DNA of 64,000 nt from Limibacterium fermenti (GTDB lineage: Bacteria; Bacteroidota; Bacteroidia; Bacteroidales; Dysgonomonadaceae). Positions 55,155 through 63,253 of this stretch are shown one piece after another. The notes under the pieces are model-generated. The model had not been told where the DNA came from, did no database searches, and was given only the letters and a program-made list of their open reading frames with translations. How positions within the stretch are numbered: position 1 is the stretch's first letter; each line of letters opens with the position of its first letter. Where the stretch lies: assembly GCF_041902845.1 (NCBI RefSeq), contig NZ_CP159486.1, forward strand, positions 1,240,001-1,304,000. The letters run 5' to 3'. The translations under genes and the position numbers were made by a program.

Positions 55155-56894
55155 ATGAAACGCAGGAACTTTTTAAAGGCTGTATCGGCGGGAGGAGCGC
55201 TGATGATCGCCTCGCCCGAACTAAAAAGCATGTCACAGATAAATGCTTCGGGACGGGTATCCGTTTTAAGTCATGAAGAGGTTTTAAAGGCGGATATCGT
55301 TGTTATCGGAGGCGGATTGGGCGGCGTGGCTTCGGCTCTTTCGGCGGTGAAAAACGGGAAAAAAGTAATTCTTACCGAAGAAACCGATTGGCTTGGAGGG
55401 CAACTCACGCAACAGGGAGTGCCACCGGATGAAAATCGATGGATAGAACATACGGGAGCTACAAAAATGTACCGGGATTTTCGGAATAGAATAAGAGAAT
55501 ATTATAAGAAAAACTATCCGCTAAAAGAGGAGGTAAGGAACAATCCCTATTTTAATCCGGGAAATGCATCCGTTTCGCGCCTTTGTCATGAGCCAAAAGT
55601 AGCACTGAGTATCCTCCATGAAATGCTGGCTCCTTATGTGAGTTCGGGAAGGTTGACGGTATTATATCATTATAAGGCCGTGAAAAGTTCCGTGCAGCAA
55701 GACCGGGTTGAAGATGTAACAGTAAAAAACAGTATAACAGGAGAAGTGAAAATACTGACGGCTCCTTATTTCATTGATGCCACCGAATTAGGCGATTTGC
55801 TTCCGTTAACCGGTACCGAATTTGTCACGGGTATGGAATCAAAGAAAGAAACCGGAGAGCTGCATGCTCCGGAGGTCGGGGATGCGGATAATGTGCAAGC
55901 ATTCACGATGTGTTTTGCAGTCGATTATTTGCCGAATGAAAAGCATATCATCAGCAAACCTCGCGATTATGACTTTTGGCGAAGCTATACTCCTTCCTTA
56001 AAGCAGCCCTGGTCGGGGAGGCTCCTGGATCTCCATTACTCGAATCCCCGGACATTGGAGAAAAAAGCGCTATGCGTTGATCCTACAGATAAAGGATGTG
56101 GAGATATTTTTAATCTATGGACTTATCGGCGGATTATCGATAAAAACAATTTCGAAAAGGGTTTTTATCAAAGTGATATTTCTTTGGTCAACTGGCCGCA
56201 AAATGATTATTTCTTGGGAAACCTGATTGGAGCATCGGAGAAGGATTTTCAAAAGTATGTCGAAGGAGGAAAGCAGTTAAGCCTTTCTTTGTTATATTGG
56301 TTACAAACAGAGGCCCTACGTCCGGATGGAGGGACAGGTTGGCCGGGATTACGGTTGCGTAAAGATATCCTCGGGACTTCGGACGGATTGGCAAAATATC
56401 CGTATGTCCGTGAATCGAGACGGATAAAAGCGGTGTTTACGGTGAAGGAAGAGCATGTCGGGCGTGACAATCGCGCGTTGGTGGCCTTGCTGGATAAGGA
56501 GAAAGCGGCTTTCTTTCAGGATAGCGTCGGTATAGGGTATTATCCGATCGATTTGCACCCCACAACCGGCATGCAAAACTATATCGACATGGATGCGTTA
56601 AGGTTTCAAATTCCGTTGGGAGCCTTACTTCCGGTAAGGATGAAGAATTTGATTCCGGTAAACAAAAACATAGGTACCACCCATATTACCAATGGATGTT
56701 ACCGCTTGCATCCTGTGGAATGGAATATCGGCGAAGCAACCGGATTGTTATTGTCTTTTTCCTTAGATAACAATTATACTCCTCATCAGGTACGGGCAGA
56801 GAAAAGGATTTTGAATGATTTTCAATCAGTGCTCCGTTCGCAGGGAGTGGAAACCGGATGGCCTTCGGAAGAAGAATTAAATAAGATCAGATAA
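55155..56894 (+). CDS. Exported FAD-dependent oxidoreductase
   Basis: 579 residues. MKRRNFLKAVSAGGALMIASP is a Tat-like signal. The FAD motif GGGLGGVASALSAVKNGKKVILTEE follows, then DWLGGQLTQQGVPPDENRWIE and the C-terminal GTTHITNGCYRLHPVEWNIGEATG, all typical of the FAD_oxidored family (PF12831) seen in Bacteroidota glycan loci. No covalent-flavin motif is visible. Probable oxidation or dehydration of a sugar derivative in the periplasm; substrate unknown. 4 bases upstream of the GHL10 gene. Confidence 0.87.
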   Translation: MKRRNFLKAVSAGGALMIASPELKSMSQINASGRVSVLSHEEVLKADIVVIGGGLGGVASALSAVKNGKKVILTEETDWLGGQLTQQGVPPDENRWIEHTGATKMYRDFRNRIREYYKKNYPLKEEVRNNPYFNPGNASVSRLCHEPKVALSILHEMLAPYVSSGRLTVLYHYKAVKSSVQQDRVEDVTVKNSITGEVKILTAPYFIDATELGDLLPLTGTEFVTGMESKKETGELHAPEVGDADNVQAFTMCFAVDYLPNEKHIISKPRDYDFWRSYTPSLKQPWSGRLLDLHYSNPRTLEKKALCVDPTDKGCGDIFNLWTYRRIIDKNNFEKGFYQSDISLVNWPQNDYFLGNLIGASEKDFQKYVEGGKQLSLSLLYWLQTEALRPDGGTGWPGLRLRKDILGTSDGLAKYPYVRESRRIKAVFTVKEEHVGRDNRALVALLDKEKAAFFQDSVGIGYYPIDLHPTTGMQNYIDMDALRFQIPLGALLPVRMKNLIPVNKNIGTTHITNGCYRLHPVEWNIGEATGLLLSFSLDNNYTPHQVRAEKRILNDFQSVLRSQGVETGWPSEEELNKIR

Positions 56895-56898
56895 AAAA

Positions 56899-58251
56899 AT
56901 GATGAAAAAAATTATACTTTTTACTGCAAGTATTCTGACTTTTATATTGTTTTGTTCCTGTAATACAAAACAAAAAGACACATTAGGCCAAAAGTCGGAA
57001 ACAAAGGCTAAATTAATGTGGGTAGATGCTACGGCAAATATTCACCGGTTCAATAATAAAGACACGATCGATTTTTATTTACATAAACTGAATGAATTGG
57101 GTTTTACAGATGTTGTGGTCGATATCCGTCCGATTTCGGGACATGTGCTTTACGACAGCAAGTATGCACCGAAACTGACAGAGTGGAATGGAAAGTCGAT
57201 CCTATATACATTCGATTATTTGGGATATTTCATTGAGAAAGCGCATAAAGAAGGAATGCGGGTGCAAGCTTCGATGAATACTTTTGTTGCAGGGCATAAT
57301 TATGTAAACCGGGGAATTATTTATGAAGATAATAAATCCGACTGGGCATCGGTTGTATATCCTCCTTCCGAAGACAGAAAATTTATTCCCATCACAGAGG
57401 AAAAACAGAAGTATTCCGCTATGGTGAATCCCGTAAATGAGGAGTTTCAAGAATATATATTGAATTTATTTGCAGAAGTTGCGGAGAAATATCCCAAATT
57501 AGACGGGATTATTTTAGATCGTGTCCGTTATGATGGTTTTACCGCCGATTTCTCCGAATTATCCCGTCAAAAATTTGAAGAATATATAGGAAAGAAGCTT
57601 GATAAATATCCCGATGATATTTATCTTTGGAAAAAAGATACGCAAGGCAATTTTTATCCTGAAAGAGGAAAATACTTTTTGCAGTGGGTGGAATGGCGTT
57701 CTCAGGTCATTCATGATTTTATGGTAAAGGCCCGCAACAAAATAAAATCGGTGAATCCGGATCTTTCGTTCGGAGACTATACGGGGGCGTGGTATCCTAC
57801 TTATTTCGAAGTAGGGGTGAATTTTGCGAGTAAGGATTATGATCCGTCGAAAGAATACGACTGGGCGACTCCGACTTATAAAAATACGGGCTATGCCGAA
57901 TTGATCGATTTGTTTACGGTCGGAAATTATTATACGACGATCACGATTGAGGATTATCTGGAAAAGAATCCTGCTGTAAAGAATGAAACGGACATGCATG
58001 CCCAAAGCAGTTTATGGTATTGTGTAGAAGGTTCCTGTCAGAATCTTAGAAACATCATGGGCGAGAATAAATTCATTGGAGGAATTCTTGCTGATCAGTT
58101 CTATGACAATCCGGAAGGATTAACGGAATCCATTAAAATGAATCTTCAGGAATCGGATGGGGTGATGATTTTCGATATCGTGCATATCATCGATAAAAAT
58201 CTTTGGGATTATGTGGAAAAAGGCATGCTCCATGCTTCAGACAATCCATAA
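56899..58251 (+). CDS. GHL10-family glycoside-hydrolase-like lipoprotein
   Basis: 450 residues. Lipobox ILFCSC. KLMWVDATANIHRFNNKDTIDFYLHKLNELGFTDVVVDIRPISG opens a TIM barrel of the glycosyl-hydrolase-like 10 family. PKLDGIILDRVRYDGFTADFSE (about 197-218) is the expected active-site region, with D and Y residues at strand ends. The family is hydrolase-like but its chemistry is poorly known. Sole candidate classical hydrolase of the locus. Confidence 0.82.
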   Translation: MMKKIILFTASILTFILFCSCNTKQKDTLGQKSETKAKLMWVDATANIHRFNNKDTIDFYLHKLNELGFTDVVVDIRPISGHVLYDSKYAPKLTEWNGKSILYTFDYLGYFIEKAHKEGMRVQASMNTFVAGHNYVNRGIIYEDNKSDWASVVYPPSEDRKFIPITEEKQKYSAMVNPVNEEFQEYILNLFAEVAEKYPKLDGIILDRVRYDGFTADFSELSRQKFEEYIGKKLDKYPDDIYLWKKDTQGNFYPERGKYFLQWVEWRSQVIHDFMVKARNKIKSVNPDLSFGDYTGAWYPTYFEVGVNFASKDYDPSKEYDWATPTYKNTGYAELIDLFTVGNYYTTITIEDYLEKNPAVKNETDMHAQSSLWYCVEGSCQNLRNIMGENKFIGGILADQFYDNPEGLTESIKMNLQESDGVMIFDIVHIIDKNLWDYVEKGMLHASDNP

Positions 58252-58293
58252 TCTGTTTTAATCGATTCAAAAAATGGGATATCACATCAGAAA

Positions 58294-59769
58294 ATGCAGA
58301 TGTCATCAAAAATATCAAGAAGAAAATTTATTTATACCGGAGCGACCGCTGCTGTCGGATTGACGGTTGTACCTTCAACGGTGTTAGGTAAGACATTGGG
58401 CCATACCGCTCCCAGCGACAAATTAAATATTGCGGGAGTAGGGGTAGGGGGAAGAGGCTTCGCCGTACTTAAGCAGATGGAAAGCCAGAATATCGTAGCG
58501 TTGGCGGATGTGGATTGGAAATATAGCAAACGGGTTTTCGACTATTTTCCAAAGGCGAAAAAATACTTCGATTATCGTAAAATGTACGAGGAACTGGGCA
58601 AAAGTATAGATGCTGTGATGATTGCAACTCCCGATCATACCCACGCTGTTATAGCCGCGGATGCAATCACGATGGGTAAACATGTATATGTTGAAAAGCC
58701 TTTAGCCCACAGTGTATATGAATCCCGGTTATTAACGAACTTGGCAAAGAAATATCGAGTAGCGACCCAAATGGGAAATGGCGGAGCTTCCTCCCCCGGA
58801 GTCCGGCAAATCATCGATTGGATTTGGGATGGACAAATTGGGGAAGTCACCGAAGTAGAAGCATTTACCGACCGCCCTTTTTGGCCTCAGGGATTGGCCC
58901 GGCCGAAAGAGGTAGAAGCTATTCCAAAAACATTGGATTGGAATTTATTTGTAGGGCCCGCTCCCATGAGGCCGTATAACCGTATTTATACTCCGTGGAA
59001 CTGGCGGGGATGGTGGGATTTCGGCACGGGCGCTTTAGGCGATATGGCGTGTCATATTCTTCATCCGGTATTTAAGAGTTTGAAATTGCATTATCCTCAA
59101 AAAGTACAAGGTTCATCCACCCTGTTGATGTCGGAAAGTTGCCCGAACGCTCAAATGTTCAAATATGTTTTCCCTGCTCGCAACAATTTACCGAAGGTTG
59201 GAATGCCTGAAGTAGAAATCACCTGGTATGATGGAGGGTTGAAACCTTTCCGTCCGAAAGGCATGCCTGAGGGAAAGGATTTGAATGTCGGAGGCGGGGC
59301 TGTTATTTTCCATGGCAGCAAAGACACGCTTATATGTGGAAGTTCCGGTAGTCAACCTTGGTTGATATCCGGTAGGATACCGGCATCTCCAAAAACGCAA
59401 CGTGAAATAACGCTGTCACATCAAATGGATTGGGTCCGCGCCTGCAAGGAAAGTGCAGAAACGCGAATAGAAGCGGCATCCGATTTTTCCATTGCCGGCC
59501 CTTTGAATGAAATGGTCGTTATGGGAGTCTTGGCCGTTAGATTACAAAATCTCAATCAAATCTTAGAATGGAATGGGGAGAATATGCAATTCATCAATAT
59601 TCCTAAAGAGGCTACGATAAAATCAATTATAGAGGACGGTTTTAAGATTGCCGACGGTAATCCCACATTCAATAAAACGTGGACGGAACCTGTTAATGCG
59701 CAAGCTTTTGCTCAAGAAATGATTCACCACACCTATCATAACGGATGGAAATTGCCGGATATGCCATAA
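58294..59769 (+). CDS. Tat-exported Gfo/Idh/MocA oxidoreductase (copy 2)
   Basis: 491 residues. ISRRKFIYTGATAAVGLTVVP is a twin-arginine signal. NAD(P) fold NIAGVGVGGRGFAVL; VMIATPDHTHAVIAADAITMGKHVYVEKPLAHS keeps the canonical EKPL. NWRGWWDFGTGALGDMACHILHP matches copy 1 closely, so the two are paralogues in one locus, with GC content closer to the neighbours here. Probably a periplasmic glycoside dehydrogenase; the cofactor supply for an exported NAD enzyme would need tight binding. Confidence 0.92.
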   Translation: MQMSSKISRRKFIYTGATAAVGLTVVPSTVLGKTLGHTAPSDKLNIAGVGVGGRGFAVLKQMESQNIVALADVDWKYSKRVFDYFPKAKKYFDYRKMYEELGKSIDAVMIATPDHTHAVIAADAITMGKHVYVEKPLAHSVYESRLLTNLAKKYRVATQMGNGGASSPGVRQIIDWIWDGQIGEVTEVEAFTDRPFWPQGLARPKEVEAIPKTLDWNLFVGPAPMRPYNRIYTPWNWRGWWDFGTGALGDMACHILHPVFKSLKLHYPQKVQGSSTLLMSESCPNAQMFKYVFPARNNLPKVGMPEVEITWYDGGLKPFRPKGMPEGKDLNVGGGAVIFHGSKDTLICGSSGSQPWLISGRIPASPKTQREITLSHQMDWVRACKESAETRIEAASDFSIAGPLNEMVVMGVLAVRLQNLNQILEWNGENMQFINIPKEATIKSIIEDGFKIADGNPTFNKTWTEPVNAQAFAQEMIHHTYHNGWKLPDMP

Positions 59770-59807
59770 GCGAACAAACTTCATATTACGTAATAAAATA
59801 GCATTAG

Positions 59808-60644
59808 ATGAAGCATCTTATTGGAATCGACATCGGCGGAACAACCATTAAAGGAGGTTTGGTGAAAGATAGAGACTTAATCAAACAAACCGTGAGGGAT
59901 ACGGAAGCCGACAAAGGGGGAGAAATCACCCTTATGATATTGGAAGAGATAATCGACCGGTTGAAAACGGTTGAAACAACCGGTATCGGCATTGGCGTAC
60001 TGAGTGTCGTAGACAGTGCTCAAGGCATTGTGTATCATGTCCAAAATATTCGGAACTGGGAAGAAGTGCATCTGAAATCGATTTTGGAAGAGAAATTCGG
60101 ATTGCCTGTTTTTATCAATAATGATGCCAACTGCTTCGCCATGGGAGAACGTATTTACGGGTTAGGCCGGCAGTTTGAGAATTTTGTGGGAATAACTTTA
60201 GGAACCGGGGTAGGGGGCGGAATTATTCAGAGAGGCAGATTACTGGCAGATGCGAATTGCGGCTCAGGGGAATATGGGGAAATGCCTTATCACGGAGGAA
60301 AATTGGAGGAATATTGCGGCAGTTTTTTCTTTACGAAGAAAAATACGACCGGTCGTGAAATTGCTTTCAAGGCGGAGAAAGGAGATCAGGCAGCTATCGA
60401 AATAATGAATGAGTACGGCAAACATGTCGCCGCGTTGGTTAAGATGGTTGTCTTATCCGTCGATCCGCAAGCCATCATTTTCGGTGGCGCAATTTCCAAT
60501 TCACTGCACTTGTTTAAAGAGGCAATGTATCGCAATTTAACGGATTTTCCTTTTCCCAATTCTATTAAAAAGCTAAGCATCTTGAAATCGGAATTGCAAA
60601 ATATAGGTATATTGGGGGCTGCTGCACTATGTTATGAATTATGA
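59808..60644 (+). CDS. ROK-family sugar kinase
   Basis: 278 residues. ATP-binding GIDIGGTTIKGGLV at the N-terminus; NNDANCFAMGE with the catalytic D106; GITLGTGVGGGII. The ROK zinc motif (CxCGxxGC) is replaced by GKLEEYCGS, so the zinc site is absent. Short for the family and cytoplasmic. It would phosphorylate the sugar released by the periplasmic enzymes. Confidence 0.9.
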   Translation: MKHLIGIDIGGTTIKGGLVKDRDLIKQTVRDTEADKGGEITLMILEEIIDRLKTVETTGIGIGVLSVVDSAQGIVYHVQNIRNWEEVHLKSILEEKFGLPVFINNDANCFAMGERIYGLGRQFENFVGITLGTGVGGGIIQRGRLLADANCGSGEYGEMPYHGGKLEEYCGSFFFTKKNTTGREIAFKAEKGDQAAIEIMNEYGKHVAALVKMVVLSVDPQAIIFGGAISNSLHLFKEAMYRNLTDFPFPNSIKKLSILKSELQNIGILGAAALCYEL

Positions 60645-60689
60645 GGGATAATTTATCTCGAATAGAGAATCAAAATAGATTAATTTAAA

Positions 60690-61568
60690 ATGAGACTTAT
60701 GAAATATTTAATCGTTATTCTTTCTTTTATGCTTCCTTTTGGTCTTGTTTACAGTCAAGATAAAAAGATAAATGTAATTGTAATAGGAGCGCATCCTGAC
60801 GATGCGGACGGAACGGCAGGAGGAACGGCTATTAAATTTGCCCGGCTTGGACATAATGTGCTTTTTGTTTCGTTGACTAACGGCGATGCGGGGCACCAGA
60901 ACAGCGGGGGAGGCGAGTTGGCTAAAAGGCGCCGTGCAGAAGCTGAAGAAGCCGCAAAACGCTTTGGTGTAACCTATAAGGTTTTGGATAACCACGATGG
61001 GGAATTGTTGGCAACGCTGGACGTAAGAAAAGAAGTAATCAGACTAATCAGGCAATGGAATGCGGATATTGTGATAGGGCCAAGGCCGTATGATTATCAT
61101 CCCGATCACAGAAATACGGCGACTCTTGTTCAGGATGCCGCTTATATGGTGATTGTTCCGAATGTGGCATCCGATACGCCGCCGTTAAAGAAAAATCCTG
61201 TTTTCCTGTATGTACAGGATAAATTTCAGAAACCATATCCTTTTTCTCCCGATATCGCGATCGATATATCGGATGTTTTCGATCAGAAAATAGATGCCAT
61301 GTCGGCCCATGAATCGCAATATTTCGAATGGTTGCCTTGGACAGAATCCCAACAAGTGCCTGCAGATAAAGAGGAAAGGTTGAAAAGGCTGAAGTCGAAT
61401 CGCAAAAGGCCCATTATTCCGGCAGTGAGGGAATGTCTTATAAAGTGGTACGGAGAGGAAAAAGGACAGGCTGTGACGGACGCGGAGGCTTTTGAAATTT
61501 GTGAATACGGACGTCAACCGACGGAAAGAGAAATCAGGGAATTATTTCCGATGTTGACAAATCGATAA
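60690..61568 (+). CDS. Exported PIG-L family deacetylase
   Basis: 292 residues with the signal peptide MRLMKYLIVILSFMLPFGLVYSQ. The zinc motif GAHPDDAD (H35, D37, D38) and the second site YHPDHRNT (H137, D139, H140) are present. Such enzymes remove N-acetyl groups from GlcNAc-type sugars. This suggests an aminosugar in the substrate. A second ATG is at 60699. Confidence 0.9.
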   Translation: MRLMKYLIVILSFMLPFGLVYSQDKKINVIVIGAHPDDADGTAGGTAIKFARLGHNVLFVSLTNGDAGHQNSGGGELAKRRRAEAEEAAKRFGVTYKVLDNHDGELLATLDVRKEVIRLIRQWNADIVIGPRPYDYHPDHRNTATLVQDAAYMVIVPNVASDTPPLKKNPVFLYVQDKFQKPYPFSPDIAIDISDVFDQKIDAMSAHESQYFEWLPWTESQQVPADKEERLKRLKSNRKRPIIPAVRECLIKWYGEEKGQAVTDAEAFEICEYGRQPTEREIRELFPMLTNR

Positions 61569-61673
61569 CCAGTTATATAGATCCCGATTGCTATTGGAAT
61601 CCATGAGACCTCAGTCGTTCTTCGTGTAACAATTTTTTCGGAAGAGGCCTTTAATTTAAAATAGAAAATCAAA

Positions 61674-62720
61674 ATGAATAGACGTTCTTTTTTACAAACA
61701 TGTGGCGCAACGATTCTGGCGGGAAGTTTTTCTTCTGAAATTCAAGCTGCATTAGCGGGGAATTCAAGGAAAATAAAGCCTATCGAGGGAGCATGGTTTG
61801 AATTCCAACATCATAACGTTGCCGAGGGAAAGTATTGGGATGAAACCCTAAAGACATTTACCGCAAAACAATGGGAAGCGAAGGTCAAAGAAATTGCCGA
61901 TAGCGGTATTCGTTATTTGGTGTTGCTCGACGTGGCGATTAACGGAAGAACCTTTTATTCTTCTTCATTGCAACCTTCACACGAGATGGGCTGCGACGAT
62001 CCCTTGGAAACCGTTTTAAATGCGGCGGATGACTGCGGAATACGCTTTTTTATCAGCAATGATTATTTCGGCGACTATAAAAATCCGTACTTTTTAATGA
62101 CTGATCCGGAGATAGGGAAGTTGCGATTAAAGGGGATGAATGAAATCGCCGAAAAATATGCCCATCATCCCAGCTTTTACGGATGGTATTATCCGAATGA
62201 AACAGGAATATCCGGGCATTATGACGATTTTTTTATCGATTATGTAAATACTTGTTCGGAAGAAGCGGCAAAACTGACGCCTAATGCCAAAACGTTGATC
62301 GCTCCTTACGGAACAAGAAATGTGAAAGAAGATGCTAAGTATGTGAAACAGATCGAAATGCTGAATGTGAACTATATCGCTTATCAGGATGAAATAGGTG
62401 TGGAGAAGACGCAGGTGGATGAAAGCGCCCGATTCTTCGAGCGTTTATATCGTCTTCATCAGAAGGCGTCCAGATCAAGTTTATGGGCTGACGTGGAAAT
62501 ATTCCGGTTTGAAGGTGATGTATATCGGAGCGCATTGTTACCGGCTTCCTCCGAAAGGGTGATCCGGCAATTAGAGGCGGTTTCACCCTTTGTGGAGAAA
62601 ATACTTGTTTATCAATATACAGGCCTTTTGAATGCTCCGGATAGTTTCGCTTTTGCCGGTCATCCGGACTCGGAGATTCTTTATAGGAAATTAACCGAAC
62701 GCGGGTATCTAAATAGTTGA
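61674..62720 (+). CDS. DUF4434 TIM-barrel protein, exported
   Basis: 348 residues. The N-terminus MNRRSFLQTCGATILAG is Tat-like. IEGAWFEFQHHNVAEGKYWDETLKTFTAKQWEAKVKEIADSGIRYLVLLDV and YGWYYPNETGISGHYDD match DUF4434 barrels. Function unknown; probably glycan-active, with glutamates at strand ends. Last gene before the Txe-type module. Confidence 0.8.
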   Translation: MNRRSFLQTCGATILAGSFSSEIQAALAGNSRKIKPIEGAWFEFQHHNVAEGKYWDETLKTFTAKQWEAKVKEIADSGIRYLVLLDVAINGRTFYSSSLQPSHEMGCDDPLETVLNAADDCGIRFFISNDYFGDYKNPYFLMTDPEIGKLRLKGMNEIAEKYAHHPSFYGWYYPNETGISGHYDDFFIDYVNTCSEEAAKLTPNAKTLIAPYGTRNVKEDAKYVKQIEMLNVNYIAYQDEIGVEKTQVDESARFFERLYRLHQKASRSSLWADVEIFRFEGDVYRSALLPASSERVIRQLEAVSPFVEKILVYQYTGLLNAPDSFAFAGHPDSEILYRKLTERGYLNS

Positions 62721-62748
62721 CATCATCGGTCTCTTTTTATTATCTTTG
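62717..62748 (+). promoter_or_regulatory. Promoter of the Axe/Txe-type module
   Basis: TTG at 62717-62719, spacer 21, TATCTTTG at 62741-62748, 28 bases before the antitoxin ATG. Confidence 0.6.
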
Positions 62749-62776
62749 TAATTCTAATAATAAACAGGTTACAGCT

Positions 62777-63004
62777 ATGTCAAAAGTATCAGGTATAACA
62801 ATAGAAAAAGACGCCGACGGTATCAGCCGTTATCTTCGTGTGGATTTGCATAAACACGGCAAAGCGTTAAAACCTTTCTTAAAAAAAGTGGGTCTGGAAA
62901 ATGAAGTGGATAACTACGATCCCGAATTTGTCGCTAAAATTAAAAGAGCAGAGAAAGAAGAGTCTAAAAAAATAGATTTGGAAAAGTATGGAATTTCTCT
63001 TTAA
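62777..63004 (+). CDS. Antitoxin of a Txe/YoeB-type module
   Basis: 75 residues from the ATG at 62777: IEKDADGISRYLRVDLHKHGKALKPFLKKVG. Position, size and the overlap with the toxin gene fit an antitoxin. The longer frame from 62717 begins upstream of the promoter. It overlaps the toxin start by 17 bases. Frame intact. Confidence 0.75.
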   Translation: MSKVSGITIEKDADGISRYLRVDLHKHGKALKPFLKKVGLENEVDNYDPEFVAKIKRAEKEESKKIDLEKYGISL

Positions 63005-63253
63005 AGATACAGCCGAGCGTGATTTAGCTTATTGGACCGGAATAACCCATCTATCATAAAGAAAATAAACGCTCTGCTAGTCGATATGAAACAACATCCT
63101 TTCGAAGGCCTCGGAAAACCTGAACCTTTGAAAGGAGATTTAGGAAAATATTGGTCGCGACGTATAAATAAACAACATCGCATTGTTTATACGGTCGAAG
63201 ACAATAGTATCACGATCTATTCTTTAAAAGGACATTACGAAAAAATAAAATGA
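62988..63253 (+). pseudogene. Txe/YoeB-type toxin gene with a -1 frameshift
   Basis: The start ATG at 62988 reads MEFLFKDTAERDLAYW; the frame is then lost near 63036-63038. The next frame continues NNPSIIKKINALLVDMKQHPFEGLGKPEPLKGDLGKYWSRRINKQHRIVYTVEDNSITIYSLKGHY to a TGA at 63251-63253. Joined, this is a full RelE-fold Txe/YoeB mRNA endonuclease (GKPEPLKGDL...WSRRIN..HRIVY). One base appears missing after TGGA. Its TGA overlaps the next ATG. Confidence 0.8.

Noticed and set aside
58203..58391. Short frame bridging GHL10 and the second Gfo/Idh gene
   Set aside because: Overlaps both confident genes in another frame.
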